From the NCBI GenBank assembly GCA_947178575.1, contig CAMWYX010000018.1:1-36898 (forward strand): 36,898 bases of DNA, given 5' to 3'. Source of the stretch: an uncultured Ruminococcus sp. (lineage in GTDB: Bacteria; Bacillota; Clostridia; Oscillospirales; Ruminococcaceae). The notes under the pieces were generated by a model. That model ran no database searches and was not told the origin of the DNA. It saw nothing but the letters and a program-made list of their open reading frames with translations. Position 1 is the first letter of the stretch. The number at the start of each line of letters is the position of its first letter. This document shows positions 26,529 through 34,613 of this stretch, piece after piece. A program made the position numbers and the translations under genes.

Positions 26529-26969
26529 TCATCTTGAAAAAAAGTAATATATAATTCCGTAAATAAATGCCGCTCCACAGCCATATAATATTACAGGTCC
26601 TGCTATATTGAATATTTTTGTTCCGACGCCGAGAACAAGACCTTCTGACTGTGCCTCTATTGCCGATGAGCTTACTGCATTTGAAAATCCTGTAATCGGT
26701 ACAAGAGTACCTGCTCCGGCGTGACTGGCGAGTTTCTGATACAAGCCCAGTCCCGTGAACAATGCACTGAGAGAAACAAGAATCACCGATGTCCATAACG
26801 ATGAATCTTCCTGCGAAAATCCCATATTTTCAAAAGCGTTGCGTATAAGCTGACCTATAGTGCAGATAGCTCCTCCTACCAGAAATGCATATGCGGTATT
26901 GACGACCACATTTGATTTCGGTGCAGCTTTCTGAGCCATTTCGCTGTATGCCTGCGGTGTAATATTCAT
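26529..26969 (-). CDS. spoVAC: Stage V sporulation protein AC
   Basis: The 146-residue membrane protein matches SpoVAC: YAFLVGGAICTIGQ (about 27-40), the GLGLYQKLASHAGAGTLVPITGFSNA core and the EAQSEGLVLGVGTKIFNIAGPV segment. SpoVAC is a mechanosensitive channel of the inner spore membrane that helps move dipicolinic acid. spoVAD and spoVAE, its usual operon partners, are absent here, so it is an orphan copy. The ATG follows CGGAGGA. A forespore-type promoter is visible upstream. Confidence 0.92.
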   Translation of the reverse strand: MNITPQAYSEMAQKAAPKSNVVVNTAYAFLVGGAICTIGQLIRNAFENMGFSQEDSSLWTSVILVSLSALFTGLGLYQKLASHAGAGTLVPITGFSNAVSSSAIEAQSEGLVLGVGTKIFNIAGPVILYGCGAAFIYGIIYYFFSR

Positions 26970-27014
26970 GTTAAAAATTCCTCCGAAAAAATCAAACTTT
27001 TCAAATCTTTATGT

Positions 27015-27044
27015 TATTATGCGAAAAAATTCCGGAAATATTCA
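27015..27044 (-). promoter_or_regulatory. Candidate sigma-G type promoter of spoVAC
   Basis: On the minus strand TGAATA (27044-27039), 17 bases, CATAATA (27021-27015). Both boxes fit the remembered sigma-G consensus (GHATR, CATAHTA). It lies about 45 bp before the spoVAC ATG, and no vegetative promoter is visible in the gap on that strand. Confidence 0.65.
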
Positions 27045-27067
27045 TGTATAAATTTTTTTTGTTTCTG

Positions 27068-27096
27068 TTGACTTATACAAAGAAATAGGGTAAAAT
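27068..27096 (+). promoter_or_regulatory. Promoter of the lysozyme-manA pair
   Basis: TTGACT (27068-27073), 17 bases, TAAAAT (27091-27096), about 42 bp before the TTG start. Confidence 0.8.
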
Positions 27097-27137
27097 AGTA
27101 GTGTAATAAATATAATACAAATCAACTGGAGAAAAAA

Positions 27138-27854
27138 TTGAGTATCAGGAAAATTATTTTTACAACAGCCGGCACATTGATGACGGCAACAGCTGTCTGT
27201 GCTTCGGCTGTGTTTGCGACTGCTCAGCCGAGCAGACTTAAATATCCCGTTTTCGGCGTTGATGTTTCAAATTATCAGGGAGTTATCGACTGGGAACGCA
27301 TTGAGGAGCAGGGTGTGAAATTCGCCTTTATAAAAGCTACCGAGGGAAGCGGTCATACCGATGAATCAGTAAGGCGGAATCTCAGCGATATTGCAGATAC
27401 AAGTATACGCAAATCATGCTATCACTTTTTCAGCTTTGACAGTTCGGGCGAAACTCAGGCGGAAAATTTTATCAATTCGGTGGGAATAGATGAAATAGAT
27501 ATGCCTCCTGTGGTGGATATTGAATATTACGGCGATAAAGCATCGGATAAACCGAGCCGTGAGGAAGCAGAGAAAATACTTACTCCGCTTCTGGAACTTC
27601 TTGAGGAACATTACGGAGTAAAGCCGATTATATATACCACTCTTCCGGTATATTACCGTTATGTCAGTGAAAATTATAGTGACTATCCGCTCTGGATACG
27701 ATGTACTCAGTTTGCACCTGATATACTTGACTGGAAATTCTGGCAGTACAGCGACTGCGGAAAGCTTGAAGGATACTACGGTGAGGAAGAATGTATCGAC
27801 TACAACGTTTTCTGCGGAACTTTAGAGGAATTTGAGGAATTTTATGATATTTAG
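27138..27854 (+). CDS. Glycoside hydrolase family 25 lysozyme, secreted or membrane-anchored
   Basis: The 238-residue protein has a hydrophobic N-terminus (about 5-28, cleavage near VFATA) and a complete GH25 domain: FGVDVSNYQGVIDW (about 39-52), KFAFIKATEG, the catalytic VVDIEYYG with Asp127 and Glu129, and PLWIRCTQF then WKFWQYSD. GH25 muramidases cut the MurNAc-GlcNAc bond of peptidoglycan. No cell-wall-binding repeats follow the domain. The start is TTG, supported by CTGGAG upstream and by the signal peptide. It overlaps manA by 11 bp. Confidence 0.92.
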   Translation: MSIRKIIFTTAGTLMTATAVCASAVFATAQPSRLKYPVFGVDVSNYQGVIDWERIEEQGVKFAFIKATEGSGHTDESVRRNLSDIADTSIRKSCYHFFSFDSSGETQAENFINSVGIDEIDMPPVVDIEYYGDKASDKPSREEAEKILTPLLELLEEHYGVKPIIYTTLPVYYRYVSENYSDYPLWIRCTQFAPDILDWKFWQYSDCGKLEGYYGEEECIDYNVFCGTLEEFEEFYDI

Positions 27855-28758
27855 GCTTAAAGCACCTGTAAAGGATTATATATGGGGCGGTACAAGGTTA
27901 CGTGACGAATACGGGAAAAAATCCGGTTGCGAAAGAATCGCCGAAAGCTGGGAACTAAGCTGTCATAATGACGGACTGAGTATAATAGAAACACTTGATA
28001 TTCCGCTTGTGGAATATCTTGCAGAGCACCCTGAAGCTATGGGCGAAAACTGCCGAAAATTTAATGATTTCCCTATATTAATCAAATTGATTGACGCAAG
28101 GGATAATCTTTCGGTACAGGTTCACCCGGATGAAAAGTATGCACTTGAACACGAGGGCGAACACGGTAAAACAGAAATGTGGTACGTCATCGACTGCGAG
28201 CCGGATTCATCTATTATTTATGGATTAAGGGAAAAAATCAGCAGGAAAGATTTACGGTCAGCGATTGAAAATAATACGCTCATGGACAAGGTTAATATTG
28301 TACCGGTTCATAAGGGCGATGTTTTCATGATTCGTGCCGGAACACTCCACGCAATCGGCAAGGGCTGTCTGATTGCGGAAATCCAGCAGAGTTCAAACGT
28401 TACCTACAGAGTATACGATTACGGCAGACCCCGTGAACTTCATATAGACAAGGCTCTTGATGTTGCAAATCGTATTCCGGCGACTTTTTCCGGACATAAC
28501 TCCGGAAAAAGACTTCTCGCAAGATGTAAGTATTTCAGAGTATACAGAGAAATAATATTTGATACAAGCAGATGGCACGACAGCAAAAAGTCGTTTACTC
28601 ATGTTTTGATACTCGACGGCGAGGGAAAAATATGGTCTCACTATGATGAATATTTCAATGATAACATGGATTTCAAAAAAGGCGACAGCTTTTTTATTAC
28701 AGCAGGTTCACGATGGCAGATAACAGGCGATTGCAGTATTATCTATACTATGGTATAG
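27844..28758 (+). CDS. manA: Class I mannose-6-phosphate isomerase
   Basis: The 304-residue cupin enzyme interconverts mannose 6-phosphate and fructose 6-phosphate. It has VQVHPDEKYA (zinc ligand His94), GKTEMWYVI (Glu111) and GTLHAIGKGCLIAEIQQSS (third zinc histidine), then YDYGR. Length is that of the short Firmicutes form. The ATG at 27844 is chosen for its GAGG site 6 bases upstream and for opening with IFRLKAPVKDYIWGG; it overlaps the lysozyme's end by 11 bp, so the two are co-transcribed although unrelated in function. Confidence 0.95.
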   Translation: MIFRLKAPVKDYIWGGTRLRDEYGKKSGCERIAESWELSCHNDGLSIIETLDIPLVEYLAEHPEAMGENCRKFNDFPILIKLIDARDNLSVQVHPDEKYALEHEGEHGKTEMWYVIDCEPDSSIIYGLREKISRKDLRSAIENNTLMDKVNIVPVHKGDVFMIRAGTLHAIGKGCLIAEIQQSSNVTYRVYDYGRPRELHIDKALDVANRIPATFSGHNSGKRLLARCKYFRVYREIIFDTSRWHDSKKSFTHVLILDGEGKIWSHYDEYFNDNMDFKKGDSFFITAGSRWQITGDCSIIYTMV

Positions 28759-28772
28759 TTTTTAAGCAAAAT

Positions 28773-28800
28773 AAATCCGGTACTTGACAATACCGGATTT
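28773..28800 (+). terminator. manA terminator with the next promoter's -35 box in its loop
   Basis: AAATCCGGTA (28773-28782) pairs with TACCGGATTT (28791-28800) around the loop CTTGACAA. The T tract is short (ATTTATCT). The loop contains the whole TTGACA of the glucokinase promoter. Confidence 0.8.
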
Positions 28801-28812
28801 ATCTGATATAAT
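28784..28812 (+). promoter_or_regulatory. Consensus glucokinase promoter
   Basis: TTGACA (28784-28789), 17 bases, TATAAT (28807-28812); the -35 box is nested in the preceding terminator hairpin. Confidence 0.88.
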
Positions 28813-28855
28813 GTATAATATATATATAAATTATTTATAAACGGAGGATTTTTTT

Positions 28856-29803
28856 ATGAAATACTATGTAGGAATCGATTTGGGCGGTACTAATATTGTT
28901 GCAGGTGTGGTTGATGAGGAATATAACATCATCGCAAAGGCAAGTACAAAAACAAACTGCCCCCGTCCGGAAAAGGAAATCGCAGACGATATGGCGAAAA
29001 TGGCTTTGCAGGCTGTCGAAAATGCAAATCTTACAATTGATGACATCGAGTGGATTGGTGTAGGTACTCCCGGAATCGCAAACAGTGCAACCGGAATAAT
29101 CGAATTTGCCGGAAATCTCGGATTCAACAACACACCTATGGTCAAGTATATTCAGGAAACAATTGACAAGCCCGTATTTATCGAGAACGATGCAAACGCC
29201 GCCGCTTACGGCGAGTACATAGCCGGTTCTGCAAAGGGTGCAAAGAATGCGGTGTGTATCACTCTCGGAACAGGTGTGGGAGCAGGCGTTGTTGTTGACG
29301 GAAAAATCTATGCCGGCTCGAATTTCGCAGGTGCGGAAATCGGACATACTGTAATCGAGGTTGACGGTGCACAGTGTTCGTGCGGACGTAAGGGCTGTTT
29401 TGAGGCTTATTCCTCCGCAACCGGTCTTATCCGCATGACGAAAGAAGCAATCGAGGAACACCCCGACTGCAAAATGGCTGAATGGGCTGAGGAAGAGGGC
29501 AGAGTTACGGCACGTACTTCATTTGACTGCATGAGAGCAGGGGACAAGTATGCAAAGGCTGTAGTTGACAAGTACATAAAATATCTCGCAGCAGGAATCA
29601 CAAACACAATCAATATTTTCCAGCCGGATATTCTCTGTATCGGCGGAGGCGTATGTAATGAGGGCGACCCGCTTCTGCTCCCTATGAAAGCAATCGTGGA
29701 AAAGGAAGTTTTCACACGTAATTCCGAAAAGAATACAAAAATAGTAATTGCAAGCCTCGGCAATGATGCAGGAATTATCGGTGCTGCATTCCTCGGAAGA
29801 TAA
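28856..29803 (+). CDS. glkA: ROK family glucokinase
   Basis: The 315-residue sugar kinase has the phosphate-binding GIDLGGTN (6-13), the ENDANAAAYGEY segment with the catalytic Asp, ITLGTGVGAG, EIGHT and the ROK zinc motif CSCGRKGCFEAY. It phosphorylates glucose with ATP to glucose 6-phosphate. It lies after manA, giving a small hexose-phosphate group. The stop codon is followed in the same frame by 61 further sense codons of unrelated origin. GGAGGA precedes the ATG. Confidence 0.94.
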   Translation: MKYYVGIDLGGTNIVAGVVDEEYNIIAKASTKTNCPRPEKEIADDMAKMALQAVENANLTIDDIEWIGVGTPGIANSATGIIEFAGNLGFNNTPMVKYIQETIDKPVFIENDANAAAYGEYIAGSAKGAKNAVCITLGTGVGAGVVVDGKIYAGSNFAGAEIGHTVIEVDGAQCSCGRKGCFEAYSSATGLIRMTKEAIEEHPDCKMAEWAEEEGRVTARTSFDCMRAGDKYAKAVVDKYIKYLAAGITNTINIFQPDILCIGGGVCNEGDPLLLPMKAIVEKEVFTRNSEKNTKIVIASLGNDAGIIGAAFLGR

Positions 29804-29989
29804 GATATTGTGAATAAAGCATTTGAGTACTGTACCAGTCTTAAATTAGTAACAATATTGAATCCTAATTGTGAAATAGGTAATCCGTATGCATTATACC
29901 ATTTTAACGGTGTAATCCATGGATATTGCGGTTCAACTGCACAGACATATGCCGAAGAATACGGCTATAAATTTGAAGCAATACATTAA
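29804..29989 (+). pseudogene. C-terminal remnant of a BspA-like leucine-rich-repeat (LRR_5) protein
   Basis: Translating from GTG 29810 to TAA 29989 gives 59 residues. They end in VTILNPNCEIG...HGYCGSTAQTYAEEYGYKFEAI, which is how BspA-type LRR_5 domains of Ruminococcus surface proteins end: a last repeat, then GYxGSTAQxYAExYxxxF. There is no good ribosome-binding site. The frame is continuous with glucokinase apart from its TAA stop. It is most likely debris of a lost surface-protein gene. Confidence 0.7.
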
Positions 29990-29991
29990 AT

Positions 29992-30036
29992 AAATAAGCT
30001 GTACGGAGAAATTTAAATCCGTACAGCTTATTTTTG
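29992..30036. terminator. Bidirectional terminator between glucokinase and aspartate kinase
   Basis: A 16-bp perfect stem (29992-30007 with 30018-30033) with a 10-base loop, A-rich before and T-rich after, serves both converging genes. Confidence 0.92.
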
Positions 30037-30048
30037 TTTATTTTTTAA

Positions 30049-31386
30049 TCAGACTTTTTCGGAATTGATAAACATATCGTAAATACGGCGGATAGCTTCC
30101 GACAGGTCGTTTTCGCTTACGCCGATTATTACATTGAGTTCGCTTGAACCCTGGTCGATGAGTTTTACATTGATTCTTGCGTGAGCCATAGAGGCGAACA
30201 CTCTCGCAACAGTTCCACGTGTATTTTTCATACGTCTGCCCACAACCGCAAGAATAGCGATTCCGTCCTCAATCTCGATATGGTCGGGATTTACTTCACG
30301 GCGGATTTCGGCAAGAACTTTTTCACGTACTGGTTCAAGCTTTGAACTGTCAACAGTGATGCTCATTGTATCGATTCCGGAGGGCATATGCTCGAACGAT
30401 ACTCCGTTTGAATAAAGTACGTTGAGAACTTTCATTCCGAAGCCGATTTCATTATTCATCATTGCTTTTTCTATATTGATTGTGCTGAATCCCTTTTTAC
30501 CGGCGATTCCTGTTATAGTATGTCCGAGGCTTTCACGGCTGAAATCGTAGTCGTCGGAAACTATCATAGTACCTTTATCTTCGGGTCTGTTTGTATTGCG
30601 GATATTGATAGGTATTCCGGCGGAACGCACGGGGAATATTGCATCTTCATGAAGAACAGATGCTCCCATATATGCAAGTTCACGGAGTTCACGGTATGTT
30701 ATTGTTTCGATTGCCTCCGGATTCTCGACAATGCGGGGGTCGGCAACGAGGAATCCTGAAACATCTGTCCAGTTTTCGTAAATATCGGCATTTACGGCAT
30801 TTGCGATTATAGAGCCGGTAACGTCAGAACCGCCACGTGAGAAAGTTCTGATTATTCCCTCTGTAGTACGTCCGTAGAATCCGGGGATAACGGCGTTGTT
30901 AAGTCCTCTGAGACCGGCACGGACAGCTTTTATTGTTTCGTCAAGGAGAAGTCTTCCCTTTGTATCGAAAACGATAACATCGGCAGCATCAACGAAATTA
31001 TAGCCGAGATATGCGGCGAGAACTTTTCCGTTAAGAAATTCACCACGGCTTGCGGCGTAATCCTTAGCCGGACGTGATTTAAGTTCTGCGATTATTTCGT
31101 CAAATTCTTTGTCAAGGGAAATATCGACTCCCAAATCAGAAATTATGCCGTTGTAGCGGTCTTTGATAATTTGGAAATCGTCGGTGAAATCGATTCCGCT
31201 TCCTGCGAGTTCACAGCATTTATAGAGCATATCAGTGACTTTTATATCATCGGAAAAACGCTTTCCCGGAGCGGACGGAACAACAAATTTACGTCTGCTG
31301 TCTGATTTTACAATATCTGCTACTTTTCTGAACTGTTCGGCATCTGCGAGAGAACTTCCGCCGAATTTTACAACTTTATTTTCCAT
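30049..31386 (-). CDS. lysC: Aspartate kinase
   Basis: The 445-residue enzyme phosphorylates aspartate, the first step to lysine, threonine, methionine and diaminopimelate. It has VVKFGGSSLAD (4-14), the FSRGGSDVTGSIIA active-site region and two C-terminal ACT domains (about 300-440, GFSTINIEKAMMNNE and GTVARVFASMAHARINVKLID) that usually bind the feedback inhibitor. The leader is about 45 bases, so no lysine riboswitch is present. AAGGTGG lies 10 bases before the ATG. Confidence 0.95.
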   Translation of the reverse strand: MENKVVKFGGSSLADAEQFRKVADIVKSDSRRKFVVPSAPGKRFSDDIKVTDMLYKCCELAGSGIDFTDDFQIIKDRYNGIISDLGVDISLDKEFDEIIAELKSRPAKDYAASRGEFLNGKVLAAYLGYNFVDAADVIVFDTKGRLLLDETIKAVRAGLRGLNNAVIPGFYGRTTEGIIRTFSRGGSDVTGSIIANAVNADIYENWTDVSGFLVADPRIVENPEAIETITYRELRELAYMGASVLHEDAIFPVRSAGIPINIRNTNRPEDKGTMIVSDDYDFSRESLGHTITGIAGKKGFSTINIEKAMMNNEIGFGMKVLNVLYSNGVSFEHMPSGIDTMSITVDSSKLEPVREKVLAEIRREVNPDHIEIEDGIAILAVVGRRMKNTRGTVARVFASMAHARINVKLIDQGSSELNVIIGVSENDLSEAIRRIYDMFINSEKV

Positions 31387-31437
31387 AACGGCAAATCCAC
31401 CTTTATAATAGTTATTGTTATTTTAATGACAATATAT

Positions 31438-31466
31438 ATTATATTCCTGTTTTCGGAAAAAATCAA
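31438..31466 (-). promoter_or_regulatory. Aspartate kinase promoter
   Basis: On the minus strand TTGATT (31466-31461), 17 bases, TATAAT (31443-31438). An AT-rich inverted repeat, ACCAAAAAAA/TTTTTTTGGT (31476-31485/31503-31512), lies just upstream in the divergent gap. Confidence 0.8.
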
Positions 31467-31571
31467 TTGGCAGAAACCAAAAAAATCCTGAAATAAATTC
31501 TGTTTTTTTGGTGAATACGCTTGTACGCCGTTCACGGACATAAAATATATTTTTTTATTATGCGTATTTTT

Positions 31572-31600
31572 TTGACAAAAAATGTCAGATATGATATAAT
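31572..31600 (+). promoter_or_regulatory. Consensus promoter of the YdjM-like gene
   Basis: TTGACA (31572-31577), 17 bases, TATAAT (31595-31600). TGACA and TGTCA (31573-31577/31583-31587) form a short inverted repeat over the -35 box. Confidence 0.88.
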
Positions 31601-31642
31601 ATAGAAAATACCAGAATATCAAAGAAAGCAGGTAATATAACT

Positions 31643-32248
31643 ATGATGGGAAAAACTCATATATTCATCGGAACAGCGGCGGCTCTTGCTCTGACATTTC
31701 CGGATACCAATATCGGAATACTTTCCGCACTTGCAGGCGGTGCAGTCGGCGGAATGATGCCCGATACTGACCTTGATTCACTCAAGAATATCAAGGACGC
31801 AAGAACAAAAATCATTGCCGGAACAATTGCCGGAATCTGTTTTGTTATTGATTTCTTTTTCAAATGCGGAATGATTATATCAATCAGAAATTCAAATCAT
31901 ATGCTTGCCCTTATTGGTCTTATCGGATTCATTGCACTTTATTTTATCGGTGCATTTGCCGACCACAGAAGCTTTACGCATTCGATTCTTGCAACTGTTC
32001 TTTACAGCACGGCGGTAGGATTGATGTGCCGACCGCTTGCGATTCCGTTTGCCATAGGATTCGCCGCACATATTCTTCTTGACTGCACGAATAAAAAGGG
32101 TGTCAGAATGTTCTACCCATCAAAGAAAAAATTATGCCTCAGATGGTTTTATGCGTCCGGAACGGCGAATATTGTTTTTTATTACATAGGAATCGCTTTG
32201 ACAATTGCTCTTTTTATAACCGCAGTAATCAGGTGGCTTTTTGTTTAA
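31643..32248 (+). CDS. YdjM-like membrane-bound metal-dependent hydrolase (DUF457)
   Basis: The 201-residue protein has about five membrane helices and the family's metal-binding pattern: GKTHIFIG at the N-terminus, MMPDTDLDS (about 38-46), ADHRSFTHSIL (about 106-116) and FAAHILLDCTNKKGV. This is the DUF457/YdjM family of inner-membrane putative metal-dependent hydrolases; the substrate is unknown. It has its own promoter and terminator. The start could be the first or second of two adjacent ATG codons. Confidence 0.85.
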   Translation: MMGKTHIFIGTAAALALTFPDTNIGILSALAGGAVGGMMPDTDLDSLKNIKDARTKIIAGTIAGICFVIDFFFKCGMIISIRNSNHMLALIGLIGFIALYFIGAFADHRSFTHSILATVLYSTAVGLMCRPLAIPFAIGFAAHILLDCTNKKGVRMFYPSKKKLCLRWFYASGTANIVFYYIGIALTIALFITAVIRWLFV

Positions 32249-32263
32249 ATTTCTGAATATAGT

Positions 32264-32300
32264 CAATATTTACAAAAATATTGTGAATTTTTATTTTATT
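32264..32300 (+). terminator. Terminator of the YdjM-like gene
   Basis: CAATATTT (32264-32271) pairs with AAATATTG (32276-32283), followed by a T-rich tract. The stem is AT-rich, so it may be leaky. Confidence 0.65.
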
Positions 32301-32409
32301 TTTGATATGGTTTTCTGAAATGAAACACGAGATATTGAGAGAATAAAAGAATAATCAAGAGATTAAAAGAGAAAGTGCGATATAGATTGAAAAAAATCCG
32401 GAAAAACAC

Positions 32410-32438
32410 TTGACATTTTTTTCTGAATGGTGTATACT
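32410..32438 (+). promoter_or_regulatory. Promoter of the rplM-rpsI operon
   Basis: TTGACA (32410-32415), 17 bases, TATACT (32433-32438). The leader of about 60 bases ends at AAGGAGG. Confidence 0.9.
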
Positions 32439-32503
32439 TATTGATGTTGCTGCCGGAAATTATGCGTATTCCGGTATATACCACATTATAAGGAGGAAAT
32501 TTT

Positions 32504-32932
32504 ATGTCAACTACACTGGCAAAACCGGCTGAAGTAAGCCGTACATGGTATATCATTGATGCCGCTGGTCAGCCCCTCGGACGTGTTGCCGCTAAAGCTG
32601 CCCATATTCTCAGAGGTAAGCATAAGCCTACTTTCACACCCAACGTTGATTGTGGCGATAATGTTATCATCATCAACTGTGATAAGGCTGTTCTTACCGG
32701 CAAGAAGCTCGAACAGAAAAAATTCTACTGGCACACCGGCTGGATTGGCGGTCTCAAATCCATTTCATACAAGGATATGATGGCTAAACAGCCTGAAAGA
32801 GCTATGACTATCGCTGTAAACGGTATGCTCCCGAATAACACTCTCGGCAGAAATCAGATTAAGAGACTCAGAGCTTACAAGGGTGCTGAACATAAGCACG
32901 AGGCTCAGAAGCCTGTTGCTTATACACTTTAA
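32504..32932 (+). CDS. rplM: 50S ribosomal protein L13
   Basis: The 142-residue protein is L13: TWYIIDAAGQPLGRVAAKAA, NVDCGDNVIIINCDKAVLTG and MLPNNTLGRNQIKRLRAYKG. L13 is an early assembly protein of the 50S subunit. It is followed 16 bp later by rpsI, the usual pair. Confidence 0.98.
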   Translation: MSTTLAKPAEVSRTWYIIDAAGQPLGRVAAKAAHILRGKHKPTFTPNVDCGDNVIIINCDKAVLTGKKLEQKKFYWHTGWIGGLKSISYKDMMAKQPERAMTIAVNGMLPNNTLGRNQIKRLRAYKGAEHKHEAQKPVAYTL

Positions 32933-32948
32933 TTAAGGAGGCTTTATC

Positions 32949-33350
32949 ATGTACGAATCAAAGGTAAAATACTACTACGGAACCGGCAGAAAGAAGCACT
33001 CCGTTGCAAGAGTAAGAATCTATCCCGGCTCAGGAAATGTTACTATAAACGGCAGAGGCATTGACGATTATTTCGGTCTCGAAACACTTAAGCTCATCGT
33101 TCGTCAGCCACTCGCACTTACTGATAATCTTGACAAGCTTGATATTGTATGTACAGTTTCAGGTGGCGGAGTATCAGGTCAGGCAGGAGCTATCCGTCAC
33201 GGTGTTTCACGTGCTCTTCTTGAGTTTGATGCTGAACTTCGTCCTTCCCTTAAAAAGGCTGGATTCCTCACTCGTGACCCGAGAATGAAGGAAAGAAAGA
33301 AATACGGTCTCAAGGCAGCTCGTCGTGCTCCGCAGTTCTCAAAGAGATAA
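32949..33350 (+). CDS. rpsI: 30S ribosomal protein S9
   Basis: The 133-residue protein is S9, with [21 protein letters not shown] and the conserved C-terminal tail RRAPQFSKR that reaches the P-site tRNA. The reading frame is intact even though a mobile element begins right after it. AGGAGG precedes the ATG. Confidence 0.98.
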   Translation: MYESKVKYYYGTGRKKHSVARVRIYPGSGNVTINGRGIDDYFGLETLKLIVRQPLALTDNLDKLDIVCTVSGGGVSGQAGAIRHGVSRALLEFDAELRPSLKKAGFLTRDPRMKERKKYGLKAARRAPQFSKR

Positions 33351-33403
33351 GAAACCGTTTCAAAAACGGCTATATTACGTTGTTTGCGGGATTTTAAATC
33401 TTG

Positions 33404-33424
33404 TTTGGTCAACTTTTGGACAAC
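33404..33424 (+). repeat. Tandem 10-bp repeats near the junction, candidate integrase binding sites
   Basis: TTTGGTCAAC (33404-33413) and TTTGGACAAC (33415-33424) match at 9 of 10 positions and are spaced 11 bp, one helical turn. They lie between the rpsI stop and the integrase gene, where integrase arm sites or the core attachment site would be expected. Confidence 0.5.
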
Positions 33425-33441
33425 TAATAAAGACTGGATAT

Positions 33442-33480
33442 ACCACTCTGTCAGAAATGGCAGAGTGGTTTTCATTTTAT
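33442..33480 (+). terminator. Terminator for the rplM-rpsI operon at the element's edge
   Basis: ACCACTCTG (33442-33450) pairs with CAGAGTGGT (33461-33469), followed by TTTCATTTTATTT on the plus strand. The T tract encodes the last codons of the integrase on the other strand. Since it lies inside the element, it probably replaced the native rpsI terminator; a 6-bp hairpin CCGTTT/AAACGG (33355-33369) without a T run precedes it. Confidence 0.8.
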
Positions 33481-34613
33481 TTGAGCTTTAATTCAATCTG
33501 TTCAGCTGTTTTTGCCTTTGTACTTCTCAAAACGTCAGCATAAATATCAGCAGTCACCCCGATGTCGCAATGACCAAGATGCTCAGAAACAACTTTCAGG
33601 CCTACTCCGCTGTTGATAAGTATGGTAGCGTTGCAGTGTCTGAGCTGATGTAGGGTCATATCCTCAAATTCAGTTCCTTTGGTGAATCGTTTGAGTGAGT
33701 GATAGACTGAACTGCGGTCACGATAGTTTCCAAGAGCTGATACAAATACCATTTCTGGATGGGTAAAATCATCACCGAGGGTAATTTGCAGTTTTTCGAT
33801 GTAGGATTTCTGTTCAAGCAAAATATTTTTCAGTTCCTGCCCCATACCAATGATACGAATACTGCTCTCAGTTTTAGGAGTAGTAAGTTCGTGCTTTCCA
33901 CCAATGTCAGTTAAAGTGTGATTGATTGAGATTGTGTTGTTGTCAAAATCCACATCTTCCCACGCAAGTCCAAGGCACTCTCCCGAACGCATTCCCGTAT
34001 AGAGCAGAACCTTGATAATACGCTTGAAATCCTCATCCCACGGATTACTGTCAAGAAAAGAGAGAAAGCGTTTCAGTTTATCTTCATCAAGAGCCTTGTT
34101 TTTATGGCTCTTTTTTCTTTTCGGGAGAATGACGTTGTGACAAGGCGATTCACGGAGAAAACCCTGTTCAACACCTCTGCGGAAGATACTTTGAATTATA
34201 ACGTACACCTTACGTACAGTAGCAGGGTTAAGGTCATATGACTGCATTATCTGCGTGAGTCTGGGTGTTGTAATATCTTTGACTTTCACATTTCCGAGTA
34301 CCAGTTCAATGTGGTTTTTGTACTGTCCTTTGTAGGTGTAAACGGTGCTTGCTTTCAGCTCAATCGGAGCGTAATTCTTGAAATACCAGTCAGCAAGCTC
34401 CGAAAAACGCATATTTTCGTTAAGCTGAGAAAAACCCTTACAGTGACGCTCAAACTCATAAGCATACTCCTGAGCTAACTTCTCCGCTTTCTTTGCCGTT
34501 ACGCCCTTAGGCGGTGTAAATGTTGTGGATTTCATAAGTTTTTTGCCATTCATATCCGTGCCCACAAATACACGGATTCGGAACGTGTTTCCACGCTTGA
34601 TTATATTTGCCAA
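33477..34613 (-). CDS. int: Tyrosine recombinase integrase of the element
   Basis: The 378-residue protein has an N-terminal arm-binding region (1-60), a SAM-like core-binding domain (about 68-155) and the catalytic domain with the full set of residues: Arg209 (YTGMRSGECLGL), Lys247, His322 and Arg325 (LHQLRH), His348 (EHLGHCDI) and Tyr358 (ADIYADV). It would integrate and excise the element by site-specific recombination, presumably at the rpsI 3' end. The start is TTG, supported by AGGAGG 8 bases upstream, and the Shine-Dalgarno sits in a hairpin loop. It has its own promoter downstream of the relaxase gene. Confidence 0.95.
   Translation of the reverse strand: MANIIKRGNTFRIRVFVGTDMNGKKLMKSTTFTPPKGVTAKKAEKLAQEYAYEFERHCKGFSQLNENMRFSELADWYFKNYAPIELKASTVYTYKGQYKNHIELVLGNVKVKDITTPRLTQIMQSYDLNPATVRKVYVIIQSIFRRGVEQGFLRESPCHNVILPKRKKSHKNKALDEDKLKRFLSFLDSNPWDEDFKRIIKVLLYTGMRSGECLGLAWEDVDFDNNTISINHTLTDIGGKHELTTPKTESSIRIIGMGQELKNILLEQKSYIEKLQITLGDDFTHPEMVFVSALGNYRDRSSVYHSLKRFTKGTEFEDMTLHQLRHCNATILINSGVGLKVVSEHLGHCDIGVTADIYADVLRSTKAKTAEQIELKLK

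Noticed and set aside
31387-31437. Lysine riboswitch before aspartate kinase
   Set aside because: The leader is only about 45 bases, far too short for an L-box, and no conserved core is seen.
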